64,000 nt of DNA from Nocardia sp. CNY236 (GCF_000482385.1 NZ_AXVD01000027.1:1-64000); one strand, 5' to 3'. Counted from the first letter of the stretch, positions 43,129-52,901 are shown. Made by a program: numbers and translations. Notes: generated by a model from the letters alone, not told the origin.

Positions 43129-44490
43129 TCATTCCGCTTTCGCCCGTAGCATGGCCTGGGCTCGCGTCACCTCGACGGCCACCCGGTCCATGGCGACCGT
43201 GCGCACCTCATCGTCCCGCACCACTACCCGGCCGTTGACCAGCAGCGCAGCCAATGGCGGCGGCGCGCCGAGCACCAAGGCGACCACTGGGTCCTCGATC
43301 CCGGCGTGCGCAGCGGTGTCCAGCCGCCACAACGCCAGGTCCGCCAGTTTGCCCACCTCGAGGGTGCCGATCTCGGCTGCGCGACCGAGCACCCGTGCGC
43401 CGCCGATGGTGGCCAGTTCCAGCGCGACACGCGGAGTCATGGCGTGCGGACCGTTCCGGCTGCGGGCCGCCAACAGCGCCGCCCGTGGTTGCTCGATCAG
43501 CGATCCCGCTTCGTTGCTCGCCGCTCCGTCCACGCCCAGACCGACCGGGACCCCAGCGCGCAGCAGGTCGGCGACCCGCGCGACACCCGCGCCCAGCCTG
43601 GCGTTCGAAGTGGGGCAATGCGCTACCCCGGTGTCGGTTCGCGCCATGGCGTCGATGGCGTCGTCGTCGAGGTGGATCGCGTGGGCGTACCAGACGTCGG
43701 GACCGAGCCAGTCGTGACGTTCCAGGTGCTGGGCGGGCGTACAACCGAATACCCGCAGGCAGTAATCCTGTTCGTCGATGGTCTCGGCGAGATGGGTGTG
43801 CAATCGAACACCGACTCCCCGCGCCAGTGCCGCGGACTCGCGCCACAGGTCCGGCGTCGAGGAGAACAGCGAGCACGGAGCCAACGCGATGCGCACCATG
43901 GAGTCGAACGACGGGTCGTGCCAGCGCGCCACTGCGTCGGCACTCGCGGCGAGGATGGCGTCCAACCGTTCGACGTCGTGGTCGGGCGGCAACCCGCCTG
44001 CAGCGGCCGCCAGGTCCATCGAGCCGCGGCAGGGGTGGAACCGCAGACCCGCCTCGGCCGCTGCAGCGATCTCGGCCCCGAGCAGATCACCGCCGTCGGG
44101 GGGAAACATGTAGTGGTGATCTGTGGTGGTGGTGCATCCGGTGCGCGCCAGTGTGGCGAGCGCGGCGGTGGCCGCGATCCGCACCGCCTCTTCGTCGAGC
44201 CCCATCCAGAGCGGATACAGCCGGGTGAGCCACTCGAACAAGGTGCTGTCCACCGCCAAGCCCCGGGTTATCCACTGGAACAGATGGTTGTGGGTGTTCA
44301 CCAGACCAGGAGTCAACAAGCACCCGCGCCCATCGATGCGGACGGGGTCGCCATCGAATTCGGGCGGCTTGCCCGCGCCCACAGCGTCGATTCGGTTGCC
44401 CCGGACGACGACGTAACCGGTCGGATACTCGGTCCCGCGGGCGTCGACGGTCGCGACGGCGCAGCCGGAAATGACGGTCACCTGATCCAT
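43129..44490 (-). CDS. 8-oxoguanine / guanine deaminase (amidohydrolase)
   Basis: 453 residues from the ATG at 44490. The amidohydrolase zinc motif is NTHNHLFQW (about residues 64-72); later HTHLAETIDEQ, AHAIHLDDD and GVDGAASNE supply further metal and catalytic residues. Length and motifs match the 8-oxoguanine deaminase/atrazine-chlorohydrolase-like group in purine gene clusters. It would convert guanine-type bases to xanthine or urate. It overlaps the urate oxidase 3' end by 13 bases, which points to tight coupling. Confidence 0.88.
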   Translation of the reverse strand: MDQVTVISGCAVATVDARGTEYPTGYVVVRGNRIDAVGAGKPPEFDGDPVRIDGRGCLLTPGLVNTHNHLFQWITRGLAVDSTLFEWLTRLYPLWMGLDEEAVRIAATAALATLARTGCTTTTDHHYMFPPDGGDLLGAEIAAAAEAGLRFHPCRGSMDLAAAAGGLPPDHDVERLDAILAASADAVARWHDPSFDSMVRIALAPCSLFSSTPDLWRESAALARGVGVRLHTHLAETIDEQDYCLRVFGCTPAQHLERHDWLGPDVWYAHAIHLDDDAIDAMARTDTGVAHCPTSNARLGAGVARVADLLRAGVPVGLGVDGAASNEAGSLIEQPRAALLAARSRNGPHAMTPRVALELATIGGARVLGRAAEIGTLEVGKLADLALWRLDTAAHAGIEDPVVALVLGAPPPLAALLVNGRVVVRDDEVRTVAMDRVAVEVTRAQAMLRAKAE

Positions 44491-45383
44491 GCGAAACCCG
44501 CCTCGGGGGCGTCGGCGCGAGCCACGGTGGCGTGGATCATGCCGTAGGGGCGGTCGTCGGCATACAAGACCTCGCCGCGGTTCTCGATGCCGAATCGAGC
44601 CAAGTCGTAGTCGATATGGTGCTTGTTCGGCGCGGTGAGACGAATCTCGGCCAGCGTAGGGTATGCCTGCAGTGCTGCTTTGCCCATTTCGAACAGCGTC
44701 TGCTGCAACGCCTTCGAATGCAGGGTCGCGAAGGTCTCCACCAACCGGGTGCGCACCCCGGCGAAGACCTCGTCCCACGCGACGCCCACAGAAGACGCGA
44801 AGCGCCACTGGGCCACGAGCGAGGTGGCCAAGATCCGATCGTCCGTCGGGGCGAGCACGGTGAAGTCGTCGATCAGGAAGTCGGTGAACTCCGAGCCGGT
44901 CGACTTGAGGATGGTCAGGTCCTTCACCCCGCCGACGACCCATGCCTGTTGCTGTGCGCCCACCTCGGCCACCGTGGCCGCTGCCGTGCGCACCTCGGCC
45001 CCGCCACGGACCCAGGTGTGGTCGTGCTCCGCGCCGCCGACCCGGACGCGGCGCCACCCGTATTCGTCGACTTCGACCCGCGCGCTGGTCACCGGCTCGA
45101 TCTCGGTCACGAAATGCTCCGCCAACGCGAGCGCGTAATCTTCGATCGCGCGCAGCGTCGGCGTTTTCGCGAATGCATAGGCGGTCTGCTTCTGGGTGTC
45201 GGTGGGCAGCACGTTGCCCGGTTCTCCGGCGGTGTAGGCGGTGTCGAAATCGCCCCGCAGCACGGTAGAGACATTCAGATCCCGGATCTCGTGCCGCGTG
45301 GTTTCCCGATAGATGCGGACGATCCGATTCTCGGCCTTACCGTAGCGATGGTCCGACAAAACGATCGGGCCGGTCAGCTCCAT
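44478..45383 (-). CDS. Urate oxidase (uricase)
   Basis: 301 residues from the ATG at 45383. Typical uricase segments are present: NVSTVLRGDFDTAYTAG...LPTDTQKQT (active-site Thr in the T-D-T-Q-K region), KDLTILKSTGSEF(TD)F, and the PNKHHIDYDL motif near the C-terminus with catalytic His. It oxidises urate to 5-hydroxyisourate without cofactor. The upstream neighbour HIU hydrolase (7-base gap) takes the product. Confidence 0.97.
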   Translation of the reverse strand: MELTGPIVLSDHRYGKAENRIVRIYRETTRHEIRDLNVSTVLRGDFDTAYTAGEPGNVLPTDTQKQTAYAFAKTPTLRAIEDYALALAEHFVTEIEPVTSARVEVDEYGWRRVRVGGAEHDHTWVRGGAEVRTAAATVAEVGAQQQAWVVGGVKDLTILKSTGSEFTDFLIDDFTVLAPTDDRILATSLVAQWRFASSVGVAWDEVFAGVRTRLVETFATLHSKALQQTLFEMGKAALQAYPTLAEIRLTAPNKHHIDYDLARFGIENRGEVLYADDRPYGMIHATVARADAPEAGFAWIR

Positions 45384-45390
45384 TCTCGGA

Positions 45391-45708
45391 TCAGCTCCCT
45401 CGATACGTCGAATACGCGAACGGCGACAACACCAACGGGACGTGGTAATGCCGCTCATCGGTGATGCCGAAGGCGATCACGACCTCGGGATAGAAGGTTT
45501 CGACCTCGGTGTGGGCGAAATAGCCGCCGGTGTCGAACACCAGGCGATAACTTCCCGGTGCGAGCTCGTCGCCCAAGGCCCTGATCCGGCCGTCGGTATC
45601 GGTTTCGCCCCCGCCGAGGCGCACCGCCTGCCGAGACAATGTCACCTGCATGCCCGCGGCGGGGATGCCTCGCACCACGTCGAGCACATGCGTGCTGAGT
45701 GTGCTCAC
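45391..45708 (-). CDS. 5-hydroxyisourate hydrolase
   Basis: 105 residues from the GTG whose product reads STLSTHVLD, the standard family start; another GTG three codons upstream is possible. The transthyretin-like fold is complete: THVLDVVRGIPAAGM at the start, active-site His in the first strand, Arg in TDGRI, and the C-terminal YHVPLVLSPFAYSTYRGS that supplies the catalytic tetrapeptide. It hydrolyses 5-hydroxyisourate to OHCU. No OHCU decarboxylase gene is visible in the window. Confidence 0.97.
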   Translation of the reverse strand: MSTLSTHVLDVVRGIPAAGMQVTLSRQAVRLGGGETDTDGRIRALGDELAPGSYRLVFDTGGYFAHTEVETFYPEVVIAFGITDERHYHVPLVLSPFAYSTYRGS

Positions 45709-45969
45709 CGCCGCCACCCTGGCAGACCGAACGAGCGGACGGGAATCATCCCGCCGTCGGACAGCGCACCCATGGGCGTGGCGTTCGATAGCTGATCGGT
45801 CATAAATCCAGGATCGAACAGGTTCGCGCAGGTTGCCACCATTACGGCGAACATCCTGTGTCACCGGGCACGGCCGCCGTGACCTATCGGCGGCCGGAGA
45901 ATCCCGCGGGCGTGACGACGTGCGCCCCTGGGCACCCGGTACCGAAGCACCCGGTACTACCGTGGCATC

Positions 45970-46566
45970 ATGGCCGCCCCCGCCGACCGGGCCGGCGCAT
46001 CGTGCGCGGGCATTGTGCTCGCTGCCGGCGCCGGGACACGCTACGGGCGACCCAAGGTGCTCGCCGACGACGGCGCCTGGCTGCGAGCAACGGTGCGTGC
46101 GCTCGAAGACGGGGGATGTGCTGCGGTGATGGTCGTGCTGGGTGCGACCGGCCCGACGCCGCAGATCGTCGCTCTGCCACCGGGCGTTCGGCACGTGTGG
46201 GCGCCCGACTGGGCCACCGGTCTCAGTGCCTCATTGCGGGCCGGACTCGGCGCGGTGGCGCGCACCCCTGCGCAGTACGCCGCGATCATGCCGGTGGACA
46301 CCCCCGATGTCGGCGCCGATGTGGTCACCCGGGTGCGCACCACCGCGCTCGCGGCGTCGAGTGGACTCGCTCGCGCGGTATTCCAGGGCGCGCCGGGACA
46401 CCCGGTCGTGCTCGCCCGCGAGCACTGGGGCGCGGTATACCAGAGTGCGACAGGAGATTCCGGCGCACGCACCTATTTGCTCGAAAGAGACGATATGGTG
46501 TGCGTCACGTGCGACGACTTGGCGACAGGTGTCGATCGCGACTTCCCGGCCACAACCGCACGATGA
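45970..46566 (+). CDS. MobA/MocA-like nucleotidyltransferase
   Basis: 198 residues. The nucleotide-binding signature LAAGAGTRYGRPK (residues 17-29) and the MPVDTPDVG metal-binding segment (about 109-117) are clear. Such proteins in xanthine-dehydrogenase operons attach CMP or GMP to the molybdenum cofactor or help mature it. It is divergent from the HIU hydrolase gene and 13 bases before xdhC, so the two form a maturation operon. Confidence 0.87.
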   Translation: MAAPADRAGASCAGIVLAAGAGTRYGRPKVLADDGAWLRATVRALEDGGCAAVMVVLGATGPTPQIVALPPGVRHVWAPDWATGLSASLRAGLGAVARTPAQYAAIMPVDTPDVGADVVTRVRTTALAASSGLARAVFQGAPGHPVVLAREHWGAVYQSATGDSGARTYLLERDDMVCVTCDDLATGVDRDFPATTAR

Positions 46567-46579
46567 TCGGAGCTGGCTT

Positions 46580-47620
46580 ATGCGCGACATCATCGACGAC
46601 CTCTTACGGGTGTGGCATTCGAACCGGGCCGGTGGGCTGGCCACCGTGGTGCGCACCGAGGGACCTGCATCCGTGCCGGTGGGCTCGACGCTGCTGGTCG
46701 ACGCAGAGGGCGGCGTGTCCGGATCGCTCGCCGCGGAGGAACTCGGCGAGGTCGCCTACGAAGAGACGCTGCGCGCCGCGCGCACCGGCCGGCGTCGCAT
46801 CCACCGCCTGGACGTGGCCGGCATGAGCGGGAACGCAGAAGGCGCAGAGGCGGGCGCAGAGGCGCTGGTGGATGTGTTCACCGAACCCTTCTCCCGCACG
46901 CACTTCCCAGAATTTCCGGCTGTCGCCGCGGAGATCGTCGCGCATCGCCGGGTCACGGTCTTCACCGTGGTTTGGAATCCCGACACCGATCTGATCGGCC
47001 AGCATCTGGTCACCAACAAGAAGCACGCCACCGAATTGGTCTCGCTCGCGGATTCGGATGTATTCGTCGCCTCGTTCGCACCGCCGCCGCGGCTGATCAT
47101 CTTCGGCGCCAATTCCTTCGCCGCAGCACTCTCCGAGCAGGCCGGTTTGCTCGGCTACCGGGTGACCGTGTGCGATTCGCGCCCGGCATTCGCCACATCG
47201 GAGATGTTTCCCGGCGCAGAGGTCGTGGTCGATTGGCCGCACCGCTACCTCAATACGCTGTCTTCCGCCGGGGAAATCCACCGCAGCACCGCAATCGTCA
47301 TCGCCTCGCAGGATCCCGCCTTCGAGATTCCATTGCTGACCGTGGCGCTGCAATTGCCCGAACTCGGCTATCTCGGGGCCATGGGCTCGCGCCGAACGCA
47401 CACCCGACGCATCACCGACCTGCGCGCAGGCGGTTTCAATGACGAGACACTCGCTCGGCTGCGTTCACCGGCGGGGCTCGACATCGGCGCACGAACCGCC
47501 CCGGAGCTGGCGGTGGCGATCGCGGCCGAACTCCTGGCCGTGGCCACCGCGCACACGACCGCCACCGACCGTCGTCCGCGCACTACACCGTCGAAGTCGG
47601 CGCTGCGGCTGGGGATCTAG
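46580..47620 (+). CDS. xdhC: XdhC-family molybdenum-cofactor maturation protein
   Basis: 346 residues. The C-terminal Rossmann part is normal (LIIFGANSFAAALSEQAGLLGY, about residue 174 on; GAMGSRRTHTRRI near 275). The N-terminal XdhC/CoxI domain begins as usual (GGLATVVRTEGPASVPVG), but the GSVSGGC(V/I)E motif of most members reads GSLAAEELGE, without the Gly-Gly-Cys. XdhC binds sulfurated Mo cofactor and inserts it into xanthine dehydrogenase. The change may mark a divergent subfamily. It lies next to the MobA-like gene. Confidence 0.85.
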   Translation: MRDIIDDLLRVWHSNRAGGLATVVRTEGPASVPVGSTLLVDAEGGVSGSLAAEELGEVAYEETLRAARTGRRRIHRLDVAGMSGNAEGAEAGAEALVDVFTEPFSRTHFPEFPAVAAEIVAHRRVTVFTVVWNPDTDLIGQHLVTNKKHATELVSLADSDVFVASFAPPPRLIIFGANSFAAALSEQAGLLGYRVTVCDSRPAFATSEMFPGAEVVVDWPHRYLNTLSSAGEIHRSTAIVIASQDPAFEIPLLTVALQLPELGYLGAMGSRRTHTRRITDLRAGGFNDETLARLRSPAGLDIGARTAPELAVAIAAELLAVATAHTTATDRRPRTTPSKSALRLGI

Positions 47621-47746
47621 CCGCGAGATGAATCGCGCACGCTCCACCGGCCCGACGACCACCGGGCAGTGCTCACCCCGGCACTCGGCGACCATCCTCG
47701 CCCCGACGTTCGAGCGCGCCGAGTCCGCTCGGCCGGCAACGACGCC

Positions 47747-48907
47747 ATGACCAGGCATCTCGACCAAGTGATCCGGGGAAAGGTCATTGCCGCGAGCACC
47801 GCTGTGGACGACGCGGCGATCACGATTCGCGGGCACCGGATCGAAACGGTGCAACCATTCGTACACTGGCGCGCCGCCCATCCCGAACTCGCGGCGCCGC
47901 CGTTTTCCGGGACGATCCTGCCGGGGCTGGTGGACATCCACAATCACGGCGGGTTCGGTTGTCGATTCGACACCGTGGACGGTGCGCACGCGCGCACCGC
48001 CGCCGAATCCCACCATGCGAGTGGCTCGACCACCGTGGTGGCGAGTGTGGTCGCCGGACCGGTGGCCACGATGGCGGCGCAGATCGCGGTGCTGCGCGAA
48101 CTCGCCGAGGAGGGCGTGCTGGGTGGCATCCACGCAGAAGGACCGTTTCTGTCGGCGGCCCGGTGCGGGGCGCAGGATCCCCGATTTCTGTGCGACCCCG
48201 ATCGTGCGTCGACCGACCGCATACTGGACGCGGGCGGCGCACACCTGCGGGTGATGACGCTCGCGCCGGAACGCCCCGGCGCGAGCGCCGTCGCTGCGCG
48301 ACTGGCCGACCACGGTGTGGTGGTGGCGCTCGGACACACCGACGCCGACTATTCCGGATTCCGCGATGCGGCGCCGCCCAACGGTCGCGGCACCCTGGTC
48401 ACCCATCTGGCGAACGGCATGCCGCCGCTGCATCATCGGGCCCCGGGTCCGGTCGCGGCGGCCCTGGTCGCAGCGGCGGCGGGTGCGATGGTCGTGGAGC
48501 TGATCGGTGACGGCGTCCACATCGACCCGGGCTTCGCCGCGCTGGTGTTCGCCACCGCCCCGGGCCGGGTAGCACTGGTCAGTGACGCGATCGCCGCGGT
48601 AGGACGCGAGGACGGCACCTACCAGCTCGGCGCGCGGCCGGTCACGGTGCGCGACGGCGTCGCGCGAACCGCCGACGGGACCATCGCGGGCGGGACGTAC
48701 ACGCTGCTGCAGTGCGTGCGGTGGCTGGTGAGCGAATGCGGTATCTCGGAGCGGGAGGCGGTGCTCGCGGCCACCGCGACGCCGGCCGAAGCACTCGGGC
48801 TCGCCGATGTCGGTGACCTGCGACCGGGTGGGTTCGCCGATCTGGTGATAGCCGATGACGATCTCCGGTTGCGCCGGGTACTCAGACGAGGACAGTGGTT
48901 GTGGTGA
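47747..48907 (+). CDS. nagA: N-acetylglucosamine-6-phosphate deacetylase
   Basis: 386 residues from an ATG. Metal/substrate motifs are intact: LPGLVDIHNHGGFG (about residues 58-71), GIHAEGPFLS, LGHTDADYSGF, THLANGMPPLHHR, and VSDAIAAVG with catalytic Asp. It deacetylates GlcNAc-6-phosphate from cell-wall turnover or chitin. The stop overlaps the GTG start of a PfkB kinase (GTGA), suggesting an amino-sugar catabolic pair. Confidence 0.95.
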   Translation: MTRHLDQVIRGKVIAASTAVDDAAITIRGHRIETVQPFVHWRAAHPELAAPPFSGTILPGLVDIHNHGGFGCRFDTVDGAHARTAAESHHASGSTTVVASVVAGPVATMAAQIAVLRELAEEGVLGGIHAEGPFLSAARCGAQDPRFLCDPDRASTDRILDAGGAHLRVMTLAPERPGASAVAARLADHGVVVALGHTDADYSGFRDAAPPNGRGTLVTHLANGMPPLHHRAPGPVAAALVAAAAGAMVVELIGDGVHIDPGFAALVFATAPGRVALVSDAIAAVGREDGTYQLGARPVTVRDGVARTADGTIAGGTYTLLQCVRWLVSECGISEREAVLAATATPAEALGLADVGDLRPGGFADLVIADDDLRLRRVLRRGQWLW

Positions 48908-49845
48908 TCCTCACCGTGACCATGAATCCCGCGTACGACATGACCTATCGCGTCGAACGCTTCGAACGCGGACGGGCTCACCGCGTGTACGCGGTGGAGC
49001 AGCGTATCGGCGGCAAGGGCGTCAATGTGACCCGGGTGCTCAATCAGCTCGGCACGTATGCCCGTGCCACCGGCTTCTCCGACCACGCGTTCGCGGCTGC
49101 CGCCGAATTGGAGATGCCGGTCGACTTCGTCCACGCATTGCCGTGGGTGCGCCGCACCGTGGTGGTCAGCGAATGCGAGGATGGCACTGCCACCTCCCTG
49201 CAGGAACCGGGCGCTCGAGTCACCGACCCGCATGCCAGCGAGCAGTTGGCCGTCCGGGTGGCGGGACTACTGCCCGATATCGCCGGGCTGGTGATCTCCG
49301 GTCCACTGCCCGGCGGCATCGATCCCGCCCTGCCCGCCGAGATCGCGCGTACCGCAATCGGCGACAACGTGCCGACCATCTGTGACATCGAGGGTGAGGC
49401 GCTGCGCCTGGCCGCTCGGGTACCCGATGTCGTCCTCATGCCGAGCCAGGCCGAGCTACAGCGTCTCACCAGCGCTCGCCCCGACACGATCGAAGCGGTC
49501 GTAGCCGCCGCTGCGCCGCTGGTCGAGCGCGGCGTGCGCGCGGTGATCACTGCCCCAGGCCTGGACGGGATGGCTGTCGTCACCGCCGAGGGCATGTGGT
49601 CGGCCACGCTGGCCGAGCCGGTCGCCGGTGCATCGACCGGGGCCGAGGATGCGGCGGTGGCCGCGGTGATCGCCGCGCTGTCGACCACATCGAGTCCCGA
49701 CTGGCCTGCCGTGCTCGGCGACGCGGTGGCCACCGCCGCGGCGGCGGTGGTCGTCCCGGTGGCCGGCGAGATCGACCGGGGCTTGCGCGCCCGACTGGCC
49801 CCGACCGTTCGGCTCGCCCGGCTGGATCTGTCGAAATCCCCGTAA
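48904..49845 (+). CDS. PfkB-family (1-phosphofructokinase-type) sugar kinase
   Basis: 313 residues from a GTG overlapping the nagA stop. It has the phosphofructokinase start TVTMNPAYDMTYRVERFERG and signature 1 RIGGKGVNVTRVL (about residues 35-47). Signature 2, normally GAGD, reads TGAED here (about 240), keeping the catalytic Asp but with Glu in the anion-hole position. It phosphorylates a sugar or sugar phosphate such as fructose-1-P, tagatose-6-P or an amino-sugar intermediate. The pairing with nagA favours an amino-sugar or hexosamine substrate (inference). Confidence 0.87.
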   Translation: MILTVTMNPAYDMTYRVERFERGRAHRVYAVEQRIGGKGVNVTRVLNQLGTYARATGFSDHAFAAAAELEMPVDFVHALPWVRRTVVVSECEDGTATSLQEPGARVTDPHASEQLAVRVAGLLPDIAGLVISGPLPGGIDPALPAEIARTAIGDNVPTICDIEGEALRLAARVPDVVLMPSQAELQRLTSARPDTIEAVVAAAAPLVERGVRAVITAPGLDGMAVVTAEGMWSATLAEPVAGASTGAEDAAVAAVIAALSTTSSPDWPAVLGDAVATAAAAVVVPVAGEIDRGLRARLAPTVRLARLDLSKSP

Positions 49846-49882
49846 CGGTCTCTGCGGTGCGGCGAACCAGGGGCGCCTGCGG

Positions 49883-51169
49883 TCATTCCTGGCCGAACAC
49901 GTGGATGCCGAGTGCGCACGCTCGCTCCTCCTGCGCTGGGGCAACCCGGTCGGATTCCACCGCATCCGTCCGACTGCTTCGAACAGGCGCGCCGGGGGAA
50001 ACGCCGGCACTCGAGCCCCGCGTCAGCGGCGCGTTGACATTGCCTCGGTGCACGCGATCTCGTCGGGAGCGCAGGTAGATCAGCAGGGTCAGGCCGAGCA
50101 GAAGACCGAACACCACGAGCATTCCGGGCAGCCCGCCGAGGGTGTGCGCGAGCAACCAGCAGATCATTCCCACGATTGCGGCCATGGGCAGCGTCAGCAC
50201 CCAGCCGAGGGCCATCCGTCGCATCACACCCCACCCCACCGCGGCGCCCTTGCCCAGTCCCGCGCCGAGGATGGAGCCGGTCACGGTGTGTGTGGTCGAC
50301 ACCGGCAGCCCGAAGTGCGAGGAGGTGAGAATGATCGCCGCCGATGCGGATTCGGCCGCGAATCCCTGCGGCGAATCGATCTCGACCAGGCCTTTGCCCA
50401 AGGTGCGGATGATTCGCCAGCCGCCGACATACGTGCCCGCCGCAATGGCCACGGCGCAGGCGGCGATCACCCACATCGGCATGTCGTCGTCGGCGCCGAC
50501 CGTGCCGTGGGCCACGAGAGCAAGGAACACGACGCCCATAGTTTTCTGTGCGTCGTTGGTGCCGTGCGACAGGGAGACCAGCGAGGCGGAGCCGATCTGC
50601 CCCCAGCGGAAACCCTGGACCACCTTGTCTCGGTCGAGGTTCCTGGTGATTCGGTACACCGCCCAGGTTCCGATCGCGGAGACCGTGCCGGCGACGAATG
50701 GGGCCAACGCAGCCGGGAGCACGATGTCGACGAGAACGCCCTCCGAACCGGACGCCCAGATCACCCCCTCCCAGCCGAGCGCGGCGATCGTCGCGCCGAT
50801 CAGACCGCCGAACAGCGCGTGTGAGGAGCTCGACGGCAACCCGAGCAACCAGGTGAGCAGATTCCACAGGATTCCGCCCACCAGGCCGGCGAAGACGATG
50901 ACGAGCAGATTGTGGCCCGATGCCGCCTCGAGCCGGACGATGCCCTTGGCCACCGTCGCCGCGACCGCGACCGACAGGAAGGCGCCCACCAGATTCAGCA
51001 CCGCCGACAGCGCAACGGCGGCGCGCGGCTCGAGCGCCCTGGTGGCGATCGAGGTCGCCATGGCATTGGCGGTGTCGTGGAATCCATTGGTGAAATCGAA
51101 GGCGAGTGCCGTGGCGATCACGATCGACAGAACCACGAATTCGGCAGTCACGTCTTCAGTGTGAAGCAT
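49883..51169 (-). CDS. pitA: Low-affinity inorganic phosphate transporter (PiT family)
   Basis: 428 residues from the ATG at 51169 with ggga before it. There are about ten membrane helices. Both PiT signature repeats are present: ALAFDFTNGFHDTANAMA at the N-terminus and SLSHGTNDAQKTMG in the middle, with the PVSTTHTVTGSI segment between helices. The C-terminal 60 residues are hydrophilic. It moves metal-phosphate with protons across the membrane. Its 3' end is convergent with the PfkB kinase gene. Confidence 0.95.
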   Translation of the reverse strand: MLHTEDVTAEFVVLSIVIATALAFDFTNGFHDTANAMATSIATRALEPRAAVALSAVLNLVGAFLSVAVAATVAKGIVRLEAASGHNLLVIVFAGLVGGILWNLLTWLLGLPSSSSHALFGGLIGATIAALGWEGVIWASGSEGVLVDIVLPAALAPFVAGTVSAIGTWAVYRITRNLDRDKVVQGFRWGQIGSASLVSLSHGTNDAQKTMGVVFLALVAHGTVGADDDMPMWVIAACAVAIAAGTYVGGWRIIRTLGKGLVEIDSPQGFAAESASAAIILTSSHFGLPVSTTHTVTGSILGAGLGKGAAVGWGVMRRMALGWVLTLPMAAIVGMICWLLAHTLGGLPGMLVVFGLLLGLTLLIYLRSRRDRVHRGNVNAPLTRGSSAGVSPGAPVRSSRTDAVESDRVAPAQEERACALGIHVFGQE

Positions 51170-51294
51170 CGACAACTCCCATTGCTATGGGGTTGCTGCA
51201 CCTCATCGGCGGTGGATCTGCCAGCCGATTCGACCTTCCTCGGCGAGGCGCCGAACTCGCATCGGCGACCGGCGCGAACCGGTCGAGACCACCG

Positions 51295-52836
51295 TCACAG
51301 CAGGGCGCGCACGGCGTCGATGGTGTCCGCCTGAGCAGGATCTTTGTCCGGCCGATACCGCACGACGCGAGCGAACCGCAGTGCGACGGCACCGGGGTAG
51401 CGCGGGCTGCTCTGGACCCCGTCCAGCGCGATCTCGACCACCAAGGCCGGCCACAGATAGACCGTGTGCTGGTCGCGGGATCGCTCGTGGCGCGGAAACT
51501 CGGCGGTTTGCCACCGCAACAGTGCATCGGTGAGACCCTTGAACGTCTTACCCACCATGACCGGGTCCCCGGTGTTCGGGTCACGCGCCCCCAGATGCAG
51601 ATTCGACAAGTAGCCGGTGCGTCGGCCATATCCCCATTCCGCACCGAGCACGATCAGGTCGAGGGTATGGGTGAGCTTGATCTTCTGCCAGGAGCGACCG
51701 CGGCGGCCGGCGGCGTAGGGCGCGGTCAACGACTTGATCATGACGCCCTCGTGGCCCGCCGCGATCGCATCGTCGAAGTATTGCGCGGCCGCGGCGGCGT
51801 CGGGGCGCAGCAGCGCGGGAAGGGCCTGCGACCCCGCTACCGCAGTCAGCGCGGCGCGCCGCTCGACCAACGGAGCGTCGAGCAGGTCTCGACCGTCCAC
51901 GTGCAGGCAGTCGAAGAAATAGGGGTGCAGCAGTTCGCTCGGCGAACTCGCTTCGGCAAAGCGGCTCATGGTTTCTTGGAACGGTCGTGGCCGTCCGGAG
52001 TCGGTGAGGGCCAGCGTCTCGCCGTCCAGTACGACACTGGTGCAGTTCAGGCTCGCAACCAGGTCCACCAATTCCGGCACGCTGGTTGTGATTTCGCGCA
52101 GCGTTCTGGTGAACACCCGCACTCGGTCACCGTTTCGGTGCACCTGAATGCGGGCGCCGTCCAGTTTGTGCTCGACGCTCACCTCTCCTGCGAATTCCTC
52201 CAGCGCCTCGTCCAGACTCGCGCCGGGCGTGGCGAGCATAGGTTGAATCGCACGCCCGATCTCGAGCCGAAACTCCGCCAGTGCTCGAGCACCGCCAGTG
52301 AGCGCAGCGACAGCGACGACCGGTAGTTGCCCCGCCAGCATGGACGCCCGACGCACCGCCTGGGGCGACACGTCGGCGGCGACTGCCACCGCTTCGGCTA
52401 CGACGCCGGTGAGCGCGCCGTGGCGCAACTCTCCGGTGAGTAGTCGCAGCAGGAAACTTTGTTCGGCGCGCGTCGCGCGCGACCACAACGCCACGAGCAG
52501 CCGCCTGCGGCGTGCGGTGGAGCCGGGACCGGTGGTCTCGGCGAGGTCGCCCAGCATGGCATGCACCTGCGAAACCGTGAGCGTGGCCTCGGCCGCTGGC
52601 GCAGCATCGCGATCGATGCCCGTGAGGGTGCGCCAACCCGTCCCGATCCGGCCTTGCAACAGCTCACCGGAGACCCAGGCGACAACCGCCGCGCGTTCCT
52701 CGGGGGCGGCCGAGGTCAGCACCTGCGCCAGGGTCGCGATCTTCGTCTTGCGCGACCTGGTCGCGCCAACGTTCTCCGATGCCTGGACGACCTCGCGGAA
52801 CAACACTGCTCCGACGGTAGTCGCCGACGATGACAT
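51295..52836 (-). CDS. lig: ATP-dependent DNA ligase
   Basis: 513 residues from the ATG at 52836; the longer frame from 52890 adds residues without homology. The nucleotidyl-lysine motif EHKLDGAR holds K224. Later motifs are present (VLDGETLAL, FDCLHVDG, GHEGVMIKSL, SWQKIKLTHTLDLIVLG). An N-terminal DNA-binding domain of about 200 residues makes this the LigB type of mycobacteria, a second ligase beside the NAD-dependent LigA. It is divergent from ramB with 65 bases between starts. Confidence 0.95.
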   Translation of the reverse strand: MSSSATTVGAVLFREVVQASENVGATRSRKTKIATLAQVLTSAAPEERAAVVAWVSGELLQGRIGTGWRTLTGIDRDAAPAAEATLTVSQVHAMLGDLAETTGPGSTARRRRLLVALWSRATRAEQSFLLRLLTGELRHGALTGVVAEAVAVAADVSPQAVRRASMLAGQLPVVAVAALTGGARALAEFRLEIGRAIQPMLATPGASLDEALEEFAGEVSVEHKLDGARIQVHRNGDRVRVFTRTLREITTSVPELVDLVASLNCTSVVLDGETLALTDSGRPRPFQETMSRFAEASSPSELLHPYFFDCLHVDGRDLLDAPLVERRAALTAVAGSQALPALLRPDAAAAAQYFDDAIAAGHEGVMIKSLTAPYAAGRRGRSWQKIKLTHTLDLIVLGAEWGYGRRTGYLSNLHLGARDPNTGDPVMVGKTFKGLTDALLRWQTAEFPRHERSRDQHTVYLWPALVVEIALDGVQSSPRYPGAVALRFARVVRYRPDKDPAQADTIDAVRALL

Positions 52837-52901
52837 CACCGGGAAACGCACTGCCGATCGGGGCGTTGGCACTGGTGTGAAAGCGCTCATAGGCTGGGCG
52901 C

